NCBI GenBank assembly: GCA_026983755.1
Contig: JALSTL010000212.1
Location: 1-28,058 of the forward strand
Direction: 5' to 3'
Length of the DNA: 28,058 nucleotides
From: Melioribacteraceae bacterium
GTDB taxonomy: Bacteria; Bacteroidota; Ignavibacteria; Ignavibacteriales; Melioribacteraceae
In this document: in pieces, positions 1 to 7,100 of the stretch
Position numbering within the stretch: the first letter of the stretch is position 1
Layout: each line of letters starts with the position of its first letter
Program-made: the position numbers and the translations under genes
Notes under the pieces: generated by a model
Databases searched by the model: none
What the model was told of the DNA's origin: nothing
What the model saw: only the letters and a program-made list of their open reading frames with translations

Positions 1-31
1 CTCAATATTTTCTTATAATATAATGACGCTA

Positions 32-107
32 CTCTGAAACCAAGCTAAATTGATATTTCTACTTTGTCAGGGAAGCCGGTTTTATGACAATGCTTTATCT
101 TTCAGAG
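32..107. repeat. Nested inverted repeats downstream of the LiaF-like gene
   Basis: The arms CTCTGAAA (32-39) and TTTCAGAG (100-107) are perfectly complementary. A second perfect pair, TTGTCA (64-69) and TGACAA (85-90), lies inside them. The stretch follows the stop of the leftward gene. No T-run follows in the leftward direction, so it does not look like a normal intrinsic terminator. Nothing else was recognised in positions 1-132. Confidence 0.35.
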
Positions 108-132
108 GTTTTATAAATTTCTAAATACTCTA

Positions 133-1038
133 TCAATATCTTTTAATCTTAAACGAAGAAATACCTCCGTCAATGTCTATAATAATTTTTTTTTCGGCCG
201 TATCATAATTTTTTGTTTTGTAATAACCGGTTTCGGTTTTATCGAAATCTTCCATTTGTTTAGACATAAGAATCATATCACCTTTAACTTTACAGCCGGA
301 TGTTTCCGGTATATAAATTGTTAAAGATGCCGCTCCCATGTCAATATTAACGTAAGTTAAATCGGTTTTATTACCAAGTTTTATTTCGGTTTTAGAAGCA
401 CCGGTATTAAGAATAAGATTTTTAATTTTGAAAGGTCTTAAATCGAAGGTAGATTTTGCCGCTCCTAAATTAAATTTCATACTCCAAGTCGGTTTTTCAT
501 TTAGTCTTAGCTCAAATTTGTTTTTATTTTTGGGGAATTTAAAATGACCTTCACGTTTTAGGTTTAATTTGATATAAGCAATACTGTCTTTTTGATGATT
601 CGTAACTTTATAATCTTCAATTTTTCCTTCGGCAAAACCTCTTAATAATTTGTTCGTAGTTCCATCAATAAAAAATTTGCCGGCGCCACCGTTAAATTCC
701 AAATTAACATGTGAAATGTTATGTGAATAATCTACTTCGTAAGTATTTTGAGAAATATTTTCGGAAACTTGGTGTTTGTCGTAAATTCCGGATTCGTCAA
801 ATGTATTATGAAATAATCCGAATAAAAGCAAAGCAGTTAAAATTCCAAATAGAATATTAACTACCGATTTTACAATTTTTCCTTTCAGTATTAAAGCAAC
901 ACCGGCAAAAATAATAATCACCGGCCATAAGTTCCACACAAAATGCCAGTTAATTGTAAACTCGATTTGTTTTTCCAAAAGATAAAGTAAACCTATAGTA
1001 ATTAGAAAAAAACCCCAAAACAGTTGTGATGTTTTCAT
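133..1038 (-). CDS. LiaF-like membrane protein with C-terminal toast-rack-type beta domain
   Basis: Predicted inner-membrane protein of 301 residues. Three hydrophobic helices lie at about residues 7-21, 34-52 and 57-76, the arrangement of the LiaI/LiaF-type membrane region. A soluble, Gly- and beta-rich half (about 105-301) follows, with repeated short strands such as LILNTGASKTEI and TYVNIDMGAASLTIYIPE, typical of the LiaF/toast-rack beta-solenoid fold. LiaF-type proteins in other bacteria modulate envelope-stress two-component systems, but no LiaRS-like partner is visible here, so the role is inferred. The gene lies 12 nt downstream of the PspC gene on the same strand and is surely co-transcribed. 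A purine-rich AAGAGAAG precedes the start, supporting the chosen ATG. The family call is fairly secure; the function is not. Confidence 0.72.
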   Translation of the reverse strand: MKTSQLFWGFFLITIGLLYLLEKQIEFTINWHFVWNLWPVIIIFAGVALILKGKIVKSVVNILFGILTALLLFGLFHNTFDESGIYDKHQVSENISQNTYEVDYSHNISHVNLEFNGGAGKFFIDGTTNKLLRGFAEGKIEDYKVTNHQKDSIAYIKLNLKREGHFKFPKNKNKFELRLNEKPTWSMKFNLGAAKSTFDLRPFKIKNLILNTGASKTEIKLGNKTDLTYVNIDMGAASLTIYIPETSGCKVKGDMILMSKQMEDFDKTETGYYKTKNYDTAEKKIIIDIDGGISSFKIKRY

Positions 1039-1050
1039 TTTATTCTTCTC

Positions 1051-1512
1051 TTACTTTTTGTAAAAATTTGTTACCAAAGCAATTCCCAATACAATAAATA
1101 CAATAGCTAAAAATAAATCAAAATCAAAAAAAGGTAAAAACTTTTCCAAAAGAAAAACAAGACCCAAACCGATTAAAATAATTCCAACAATAATTCGTCC
1201 TTTTGAGGATGAATCATTTTCAGTAACCGATTCGGAAGTATATTCTTTAAAATCGGTATCACCGGTTTTTATTTCTTCTGCCGGGGTGTATAAATTATCA
1301 ATTGGTTCTTCGGGTATAATTATCCAAAGAGCTACGTAAATAATAAAACCCACTCCATGAAAAATGGTTATTAACACAATCACTATTCTTATTAATATAG
1401 GATCTATATCCAAGTATTTACCTAAACCGGCTGCAATACCGGCAATTATTTTCTCTGTTCGTGCTCTGTATAATCTTTTTTCCATTTTCTTTCCCGCTTT
1501 TTTTGTTTCCAT
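1051..1512 (-). CDS. PspC-domain envelope-stress membrane protein
   Basis: Small membrane protein whose N-terminal half (about residues 12-70) matches the PspC domain: a basic KRLYRARTEK start, then IIAGIAAGLGKYLDIDP and a long hydrophobic helix ending in WIIIPEEP. An acidic Ser/Thr-rich linker follows (about 72-105), then two further hydrophobic segments near the C-terminus (about 108-124 and 130-148) that resemble the LiaI membrane hairpin. PspC proteins take part in phage-shock and membrane-stress responses, but no pspA or pspF is visible. The start is uncertain. The internal ATG giving MEKRLYRART (first base 1485) has GGGAAAG just upstream and fits the usual family N-terminus better than the outer ATG, which has no recognisable ribosome-binding site. 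It is first in a two-gene leftward operon with the LiaF-like gene. Confidence 0.8.
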   Translation of the reverse strand: METKKAGKKMEKRLYRARTEKIIAGIAAGLGKYLDIDPILIRIVIVLITIFHGVGFIIYVALWIIIPEEPIDNLYTPAEEIKTGDTDFKEYTSESVTENDSSSKGRIIVGIILIGLGLVFLLEKFLPFFDFDLFLAIVFIVLGIALVTNFYKK

Positions 1513-1647
1513 ATTATTTGACGTATGATCTTATAAAAAGTTTCAAGTTTAATCTAATTAAAAATAAAAATTACCAAAACTAAAAAGGAAAAATATTTAA
1601 AATAAGAATAATTTGTAATGTTTGAATTTACGAAATAAAATAGTGTT

Positions 1648-1682
1648 TATATTACTTAACAATTTTTATGTTAAGTAATATA
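1648..1682. repeat. 14-bp perfect inverted repeat in the divergent intergenic region
   Basis: The arms TATATTACTTAACA (1648-1661) and TGTTAAGTAATATA (1669-1682) are perfectly complementary across a 7-nt spacer. It sits between two divergently transcribed genes, so a terminator role is unlikely, and no T-run follows on either strand. A dimeric-regulator operator or a 5'-leader hairpin are the obvious alternatives. Confidence 0.6.
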
Positions 1683-1801
1683 GGCAAGTAAGAACAAAAA
1701 TAATTAACGGAACCGAAAAGAAAACAATGGTTTTTCGTGCAAATTTATTATTTTGGATTAAAGAAAAAATAATTAAAACTCTTTCCTAAAAGGAGGGAAA
1801 A

Positions 1802-3706
1802 ATGAATAAAAGTTTAACCAAACAAATAGCAAGGAGATTACTGATTTTGGCAGCATTATTTAACTTATTTGTCTTCGGAAGCGAAGCTAGCGCTCAACAA
1901 ACAAAAGCAGAACTTCCGACAAGAGCGGACGTACCGGAAAAATTAACATGGAACTTGAAAGATATTTATCCCACTAAAAAAGATTGGGAAAAAGATTTCA
2001 AGTGGCTCGAAAGCCAAATAATAAAATTTGAAAAATATAAAGGTAAACTGGGTAGCTCCGCAAAGAACTTATTGGAATGCTTAACATTTGACGATAAGGT
2101 AGGAATAAAATTCAGCCGTTTAAGTTTATATGCATCACTATCAAAAGATTTGGATTTGGGAAATGCAGAAAATCAAGGACGATACGAAAGAATATCTACG
2201 TTGGGGGCAAAAATTTCGGCGGCCTCATCATTCATAAGACCCGAAATATTAAAAATTGACGAAAACAAACTTTGGCAATTTGTAAAAGAAGAAAAAGGAC
2301 TGAAAGTTTACAAACATCAATTTGATGATTTGATTCGAACCAAAGCTCATACTTTAACACCAAAAGAAGAAGAACTAATGGCCTTGGCATCACCGGTTCT
2401 TGAAGTTCCATATACAACTTTCGGAATGTTCAACAATGCTGATATTCAGTTCCCAACGGTAAAAGATTCAAAAGGAAACGAAATAAAAATTTCGCACGGA
2501 AGATACGGTGCCGCAATGTTTTCTACAGATAGAGAATATAGAAAAAGAGTTTATAAAGGATTATACAAACCTTATAAAGATTATAAAAACACACTAAGCG
2601 CATTGTTTAACGGAAATATTAAAGGACTTATCTTTAATGCAAAAGCAAGAAAATATAAATCAACACGCGAAGCCGCTTTAACACCAAACAATATACCGTT
2701 AAAAGTTTATGATAATTTAATAAAAACCGTAAACGAAAATTTAGCACCTTTACAACGCTGGGGAAAATTGAAAAAGAAAATTCTAAAATTAAATTCTCTT
2801 CATCCTTACGATACTTATGTAACATTATTTCCGGCGGTTAAAAAAGAATATACATACGAAGCATCAATCGGTATATTGCTTAAAGCATTAAAACCCTTAG
2901 GTAAAGATTATCTGAAACATCTTAAATATGCAATAAACCACCGGTGGATAGATGTTGTTGAAACCAAAGGAAAAAGAAGCGGCGCTTATTCTTCGGGCGT
3001 GTCATTCGGAACGCATCCTTATGTTTTACTTAATTGGTCAAATCAACTCAACGATGTTTTTACGTTTGCACATGAAATGGGACATAACATGCATTCATTT
3101 TATACCGAAAAAAATCAACCTTATCCTTATGCAAACTATTCTATTTTTGTTGCCGAAGTAGCATCAACTGCTAACGAAGCTTTATTATTGGATTATTTAA
3201 TTGAACATGCCGAAACAAAACAAGAGAAACTTGCTTTGATAGAAAAACAACTAAATAATATAACAACAACATTTTATCGCCAAACTCGTTTTGCGGAATT
3301 TGAACAATTGGTACACGAAAAAACCGAAAACGGCGAAGCTTTAACACCGGACTTATTAAATAAATATTTCGGTGATTTATATCAAAAATATTGGGGAGCG
3401 GAAATGGTTGTTGATAAAGAAGAATCATATTCTTGGGCTCGCATTCCTCATTTCTATTATAATTTTTATGTCTATCAATACGCCACAAGTTTTGCCGCTT
3501 CGCAAGAACTTGTTTCACGTATTAAAAAAGAAGGACAACCCGCAATTGACAGATTTTTATCTTTCTTAAAAGCAGGTAGTTCTATGTATCCTATCGATGT
3601 TCTAAAAACAGCCGGCGTAGATATGACTTCGCCTAAACCCATACTGGCGGTTGTACAAAAAATGAATGAACTTTTGGACGAATTGGAGAAATTAATGAAT
3701 AAATAA
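1802..3706 (+). CDS. Exported M3-family oligoendopeptidase F (zinc metallopeptidase)
   Basis: Zinc oligopeptidase of the M3/PepF family, 634 residues. The catalytic HEMGH motif is at residues 424-428 and the third zinc ligand is probably E452 in the downstream EVAS motif. The body matches the PepF fold, with an N-terminal WNLKDIYP segment and the helical oligopeptidase domain. Residues 1-31 form a signal peptide: basic MNKSLTKQIARR, a hydrophobic core and ASA before QQ. The enzyme is therefore predicted to be periplasmic or secreted, whereas classical PepF is cytoplasmic. No lipobox Cys is present. The start is fixed by a strong AAGGAGG at 1790-1796, 5 nt before the ATG. The gene stands alone, ending at an intrinsic terminator. 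The probable role is cleaving short peptides in the periplasm; the substrate is unknown. Confidence 0.93.
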   Translation: MNKSLTKQIARRLLILAALFNLFVFGSEASAQQTKAELPTRADVPEKLTWNLKDIYPTKKDWEKDFKWLESQIIKFEKYKGKLGSSAKNLLECLTFDDKVGIKFSRLSLYASLSKDLDLGNAENQGRYERISTLGAKISAASSFIRPEILKIDENKLWQFVKEEKGLKVYKHQFDDLIRTKAHTLTPKEEELMALASPVLEVPYTTFGMFNNADIQFPTVKDSKGNEIKISHGRYGAAMFSTDREYRKRVYKGLYKPYKDYKNTLSALFNGNIKGLIFNAKARKYKSTREAALTPNNIPLKVYDNLIKTVNENLAPLQRWGKLKKKILKLNSLHPYDTYVTLFPAVKKEYTYEASIGILLKALKPLGKDYLKHLKYAINHRWIDVVETKGKRSGAYSSGVSFGTHPYVLLNWSNQLNDVFTFAHEMGHNMHSFYTEKNQPYPYANYSIFVAEVASTANEALLLDYLIEHAETKQEKLALIEKQLNNITTTFYRQTRFAEFEQLVHEKTENGEALTPDLLNKYFGDLYQKYWGAEMVVDKEESYSWARIPHFYYNFYVYQYATSFAASQELVSRIKKEGQPAIDRFLSFLKAGSSMYPIDVLKTAGVDMTSPKPILAVVQKMNELLDELEKLMNK

Positions 3707-3746
3707 TTTAAAGTTATATAGTTGCAAATTAAAGAAAATAACTTTT

Positions 3747-3785
3747 AAAGGAATCGAGTCAAATCAATATTCGATTCCTTTTTTT
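3747..3785 (+). terminator. Intrinsic terminator of the oligoendopeptidase gene
   Basis: A perfect 11-bp stem, AAAGGAATCGA (3747-3757) with TCGATTCCTTT (3771-3781), encloses a 13-nt loop and runs into seven consecutive T (3779-3785). It starts 40 nt after the stop codon. This is the clearest intrinsic terminator in the window. Confidence 0.88.
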
Positions 3786-3823
3786 GTAAGTGTAAAAATC
3801 GTATAGTGAATTTTGAATTTTTA

Positions 3824-3890
3824 AGAGGTTTGTATAAATTAAAATTCAAAATTTATATTTTTAATGATATAAACCATAAGGTAAACCTCT
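3824..3890 (+). repeat. Inverted repeat spanning the leader of the TPR gene
   Basis: AGAGGTTT (3824-3831) pairs with AAACCTCT (3883-3890), ending directly before the start codon at 3892. A second imperfect pairing, built on the AATTTTGAATTTT near 3810-3822 and its complement near 3838-3853, overlaps it. The short AAGG at 3878-3881, a possible ribosome-binding site, would fall within the loop beside the stem. Translation control is possible but not shown. Confidence 0.35.
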
Positions 3891-3891
3891 G

Positions 3892-5505
3892 ATGAACATT
3901 CTTAAAAACGTATTTTACAGTAAGAAAATTAAAGAGCTATTCCAGTCTGCTAATAAAAATTTGGAATTAAAAAACTATAATTTAGCCATCGAAGAATTTA
4001 GTAAAATATTATCTATAGATAAAAAAAATTTACAGGCACTCTATAACAGAGGAGTTGCCAATTTTCAAACGGAAAAATTTGAACAATCCAAAAATGATTT
4101 TTTAAAACTGGAAACTCTTGCACCTAACTTTAATAGCGAAACGAATAATTATCTGGCCAAAATTTATTTAAACTTTAACGATACTTACACAGCCTCATTA
4201 TATGCGGAAAAATATTACAAAACCGATACCGAAAATAACGAAGCCAAATATTTTTTGGCAAGAGTAAAATATTTTAACGAAGAATATGATAAAGCTTTGG
4301 AACTTTCAAACGATTTATGTAAAAAATTTCCCGAAGATTATAATGCAAGATATTTCCGAAGTTTAATACTTTACGCAAATAAAAAATATGACCTGGCATT
4401 GCTCGATATTGATAAAGCAATAGAAATTACTCCAATAAATTGTTTCGCCTTTAACTTGAGAGGCTTGATAAATGTTGGACTTAATAACCTTAAAGAAGCT
4501 TTGGAAGATTTTGAATATGCAATCAGATTAAATCCCGATAAATCGATTTATTATTACAACAAAGCAAAAATAGAATATAAAATAGGCAATTTGATAAGTG
4601 CAAAAAAAAGTTTGGAAAAATGCATTTCACTGGATAACAATAATGAAGCCGCTTATATTCTTAAAGCCGAAATGAATGTGTTAAACGAAAATTATATTGA
4701 TGCCTTGGAAGATTATCAAAAAGCATTGTTATTAGACCCGGATAACATAAAACTTTTGGAAAGAAATGTTGAACTGAAAACATATATGTTCGATTATGAA
4801 GGAGCAAAAAAAGATTTGAATCATGCTCTTAATTTGGATAATAAAAATCCTAACCTGCATTTTAAACTTGCACATTTATTTACAAAACTAGGTAATTACG
4901 AAAAAGCAAATGCAGAGTTGGAAGAAGTATTAAAACTAAAACCGGAACATAAAGAAGCATTGATTAACAAAGGTATTTTGGAATACTATCAAAAAGATTA
5001 TGAAAATGCAGTTGCTACATTCGATAAACTTTTGGAATTGGAACCCACATTGAACAAAGTAATAATGTACAAAGCAAAATCGAATATGAAACTTGGAAAT
5101 TTTCAAGATGCCAAAAAAGACTTAATGCAAATATCCAATGAAAATAAAAATGCCGAATATTTTATTTTAACATCAAAAATAAATTATAAATTGGGCGAAA
5201 ATAGTCAAGCAATTGAAAATATTTCCAATGCAATTGAAATGGGTAAAATAGATAAAACCGCCGAGTTATTAAGAAATACAATTCGCTTCGAAGCCGGTTT
5301 ATTGCAAGAAATGAACAAAGTGGATGAATCGTATATAGAAAATTCCAGAAATATTGATGCTCTTATATTAAAAGGTCTTTTTAATTTTGAAAAAGAAAAT
5401 TACGAAACGGCAAAACACAACTTCGAAAAGGTTATAAAATTGGATAAAACCAAAGAAGAAAAACTTTTACCGTTTATGAATTATGTAATACGAGTTATGA
5501 ACTGA
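3892..5505 (+). CDS. Multi-TPR-repeat protein
   Basis: A 537-residue protein made almost entirely of tetratricopeptide repeats. Successive 34-residue helical hairpins begin near residue 15 and continue to near the C-terminus. Recurrent TPR landmarks include ALYNRGVANF, YDKALE, AFNLRGLINV, KEALEDFEYAIRLNPD, YIDALEDYQKALLLDPD and YEKANAELEEVLKLKPEHKEAL. No signal peptide, transmembrane helix or catalytic domain is apparent, so it is probably a cytoplasmic scaffold or adaptor. TPR proteins bind other proteins, and the partner cannot be read from the sequence. The neighbours (an oligopeptidase behind its own terminator, then an HU gene) give no functional hint. The ATG at 3892 has only a weak AAGG upstream. 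The translated region after the stop is discussed as a separate observation. Confidence 0.9.
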   Translation: MNILKNVFYSKKIKELFQSANKNLELKNYNLAIEEFSKILSIDKKNLQALYNRGVANFQTEKFEQSKNDFLKLETLAPNFNSETNNYLAKIYLNFNDTYTASLYAEKYYKTDTENNEAKYFLARVKYFNEEYDKALELSNDLCKKFPEDYNARYFRSLILYANKKYDLALLDIDKAIEITPINCFAFNLRGLINVGLNNLKEALEDFEYAIRLNPDKSIYYYNKAKIEYKIGNLISAKKSLEKCISLDNNNEAAYILKAEMNVLNENYIDALEDYQKALLLDPDNIKLLERNVELKTYMFDYEGAKKDLNHALNLDNKNPNLHFKLAHLFTKLGNYEKANAELEEVLKLKPEHKEALINKGILEYYQKDYENAVATFDKLLELEPTLNKVIMYKAKSNMKLGNFQDAKKDLMQISNENKNAEYFILTSKINYKLGENSQAIENISNAIEMGKIDKTAELLRNTIRFEAGLLQEMNKVDESYIENSRNIDALILKGLFNFEKENYETAKHNFEKVIKLDKTKEEKLLPFMNYVIRVMN

Positions 5506-5748
5506 ATATTGTCCTAAAACCAATCGATGATAGCACACTTAACTATAATCAAACGGATGAGGAAAAGATTTTACAAAAACCGTTTGATATATTTACTACG
5601 AAAAAATTTTCTTTTCTATTTTTTACTGAAAAAAAATAAATTATTCCATCGGAAATCATCTGATAAAATGCGATTGTTAAAATTGCCCGAATATTTTTTT
5701 GCAAAAAGACTTAACTATTTGTAATTACGTATTTTATACAAATATCGA

Positions 5749-5780
5749 TTTGATAAAATCATAAATCTTTCATATCTTTT
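5749..5780 (+). promoter_or_regulatory. Bacteroidota-type promoter candidate for the HU gene
   Basis: TTTG at 5749-5752 and TATCTTTT at 5773-5780 are separated by 20 nt. This resembles the known Bacteroidota primary-sigma pattern of TTTG at -33 and TAnnTTTG at -7. It lies 33 nt before the HU start codon. The 14-mer TTTCATATCTTTTA that includes the -7 element recurs at 23179-23192, upstream of the outer-membrane protein gene. Confidence 0.5.
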
Positions 5781-5813
5781 AAAGCTTATTTTTAAAATAA
5801 ACGGGGAAGTATT

Positions 5814-6113
5814 ATGACCAAAGCCGATATAGTTGAAAAAGTAGCTTTTGGAACGGGACTAACAAAATTGGAAACCGAAGCAATCATAGAAGGATTTTTA
5901 ACAACAGTCATTCATTCGTTAAGAGACGGAAACGGTATTGAAATTAGAGGCTTTGGCAGTTATAAGGTTAAAAAGAAAAATGCCAGATATGCCAGAAATC
6001 CAAGAACCGGAGAAAAGGTTTTTATACCCGAACATTATGTGCCGGTTTTTAAATTTTCAAAAGATTTCAAATCTACAGTTAATAAAGGAATGAAAGCAAA
6101 AGAAGATAAATAA
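5814..6113 (+). CDS. HU/IHF-family DNA-binding protein
   Basis: Nucleoid-associated histone-like protein of 99 residues, close to the usual 90-95. The N-terminus MTKADIVEKVAFGTGLTK forms the helical dimerisation part. IEIRGFGSYKVKKKNARYARNP then matches the conserved HU beta-sheet and the DNA-bending arm, with RNPRTGEKVFIP at the arm tip (about residues 60-72). A Lys-rich tail follows. HU or IHF dimers bend DNA and compact the nucleoid; the sequence does not separate HU from IHF-like subunits. A GGGGAAG element precedes the ATG. It sits upstream of a small ribosomal-protein-like gene with a 76-nt gap, and the two are possibly co-transcribed. Confidence 0.95.
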   Translation: MTKADIVEKVAFGTGLTKLETEAIIEGFLTTVIHSLRDGNGIEIRGFGSYKVKKKNARYARNPRTGEKVFIPEHYVPVFKFSKDFKSTVNKGMKAKEDK

Positions 6114-6189
6114 TAAACGGGATTTATAACTTTATAAATAATTCAAATTTCAATTATAAAAGCAAACCAAAACTACCAGGAGTATTTAG

Positions 6190-6285
6190 ATGCCTTGCGG
6201 AAAAAAAAGAAAACGTCATAAAATGGCAACTCACAAAAGAAAAAAACGCTTAAGAAAAAACAGACATAAAAAGAAAAATAAATAA
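6190..6285 (+). CDS. Small basic ribosomal protein, AURKAIP1/COX24 (bS22/mS38-like) type
   Basis: A 31-codon gene encoding an extremely Lys/Arg/His-rich peptide that starts MPCGKKRKRHKMATHKRKKR and ends RLRKNRHKKKNK. I recognise this pattern as the short AURKAIP1/COX24-domain peptide conserved in Bacteroidota and relatives. It is related to mitochondrial mS38 and actinobacterial bS22, which bind the small ribosomal subunit near the decoding region. A good ribosome-binding site AGGAG (6178-6182) lies 7 nt before the ATG, which supports translation. The usual relatives begin MPSGKK; here the third residue is Cys. It lies between the HU gene and a long inverted repeat. The family call rests on recognition by eye of a short, low-complexity peptide. 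Confidence 0.8.
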   Translation: MPCGKKRKRHKMATHKRKKRLRKNRHKKKNK

Positions 6286-6377
6286 TATTTAAATTATCAC
6301 TTAATTATTAGCAAATTCCGTTTTGCTTGTATAAACATTGCATAAAAATGTAAATTAAAAAAGGTAATTATTTACTT

Positions 6378-6475
6378 ACTAAACCTTCGAAGTTATGTGG
6401 TATAATTAAATTTTGAATAATAACCTATAATGTAACTCAAAATTTTAATGTTCATATAATTTTCGAAGGTTTAGT
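6378..6475. repeat. Long inverted repeat / possible structured RNA upstream of tRNA-Thr
   Basis: ACTAAACCTTCGAA (6378-6391) and TTCGAAGGTTTAGT (6462-6475) are perfectly complementary over 14 bp. A second imperfect pairing lies inside, TTAAATTTTGA near 6406-6416 with TCAAAATTTTAA near 6437-6448. The outer arms are clearly richer in G+C than the surroundings. No T-run follows, so an ordinary terminator is unlikely. The feature could be a small non-coding RNA, a leader hairpin or a MITE-like repeat. No other gene was found in 6286-6555. Confidence 0.55.
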
Positions 6476-6555
6476 GCTAATATATTTATCAGGCAAAATA
6501 ATTTGAATAAAAAAATATTGTAAAGTTTTATAAAACTATTTAAAAAATAATAATT

Positions 6556-6629
6556 GCCATCTTAGCTCAGTTGGCCAGAGCAACGCATTCGTAATGCGTA
6601 GGTCGGGGGTTCGACTCCCCCAGATGGCT
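6556..6629 (+). tRNA. tRNA-Thr (anticodon CGT)
   Basis: A full cloverleaf can be drawn. The acceptor stem is GCCATCT/AGATGGC and the D-stem is GCTC/GAGC with AGTTGGCCA in its loop. The anticodon stem is ACGCA/TGCGT with loop TTCGTAA, giving CGT (Thr, reading ACG). The variable loop is AGGTC and the T-stem GGGGG/CCCCC has loop TTCGACT. The discriminator base is T, where Escherichia coli threonine tRNAs carry A. The 3' CCA is not encoded. Confidence 0.97.
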
Positions 6630-7023
6630 CTTGTTACCAATCTTTATCCATTCTGCAAAAACTCAATATTTTTTTAGTGAAAATTTCAGTTGAGATTTTC
6701 TAAAATGAATCATTAAAAATATAATAGAAGAATAATTTCGTTTTTAATTTTTTAATTCTATAATATTTAATTTTTTACTTATGTATATTTTTATAAAATA
6801 GTCCTTCCGATGCTGAATGAAATAAATATTAGTTAATTGCAAATCCTAAAAATTTCCGTTTGTGGTTATTTGCAAAATTTTAAAAAAAAATTCCATAATA
6901 AAAAAAATTAAATTTCTACCGAAATAAAACATTTGTACTATACAAATTACTCATCCTGAACAATTCTAAAAAAAGTAAACATAAATATTTATAAAAAGAA
7001 ATAGTACAAAATATCCCATTCAA
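6630..7023. other. Gene-free, very AT-rich spacer before the dcw promoter
   Basis: No credible coding region was found here on either strand. It contains several small inverted repeats. GAAAATTTC (6679-6687) pairs with GAGATTTTC (6692-6700) through one G-T wobble, possibly the end of the tRNA transcript. TTGCAAAT (6837-6844) pairs with ATTTGCAA (6868-6875). ATTTGTA (6931-6937) pairs with TACAAAT (6941-6947). TTTGTACTAT (6932-6941) is also complementary to ATAGTACAAA (7001-7010), so two hairpins would compete for the same arm. Confidence 0.5.
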
Positions 7024-7051
7024 AAAAAAACTTAAAATTTTAAGTTTTTTT
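7024..7051. repeat. 28-bp perfect AT-rich palindrome upstream of the mraZ promoter
   Basis: The sequence is fully self-complementary with no spacer. Its core is ACTTAAAATTTTAAGT, flanked by at least six A on the left and six T on the right. It ends 12 nt before the putative -35/-33 element of the mraZ promoter. It could end transcripts coming from upstream, form a cruciform or act as an A-tract upstream element. Confidence 0.6.
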
Positions 7052-7063
7052 AATAAAAAAAAC

Positions 7064-7095
7064 TTGACTTTTGACATAAAAAACCGTTATTTTAC
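7064..7095 (+). promoter_or_regulatory. Candidate promoter of the dcw operon
   Basis: TTGACT (7064-7069) and TATTTTAC (7088-7095) have spacing close to the Bacteroidota pattern: TTG followed 21 nt later by TAnnTT. A second TTGACA at 7071-7076 is an alternative upstream element, but it has no well-placed -10 partner. Transcription would begin near 7100, just where the repeated MraZ-box-like units start. The assignment is by eye. Confidence 0.45.
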
Positions 7096-7100
7096 GACCC

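Noticed and set aside
1..132. Possible cobalamin riboswitch fragment (GGGAAGCCGGT resembles part of the B12 box region)
   Set aside because: The rest of the conserved B12-riboswitch core (the GCCCCCGCAACTG-like block) is absent.
3171..3518. Long open frame (115 codons) antisense to the peptidase gene
   Set aside because: It lies wholly inside a well-supported gene with catalytic motifs; the composition is that of a reverse-frame shadow.
5527..5724. Stand-alone 65-residue open frame after the TPR gene
   Set aside because: No ribosome-binding site and no recognisable family; kept only as part of the possible broken-gene observation.
6378..6475. Intrinsic terminator of the small ribosomal-protein gene
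   Set aside because: The loop region is about 70 nt and no T-run follows the right arm.
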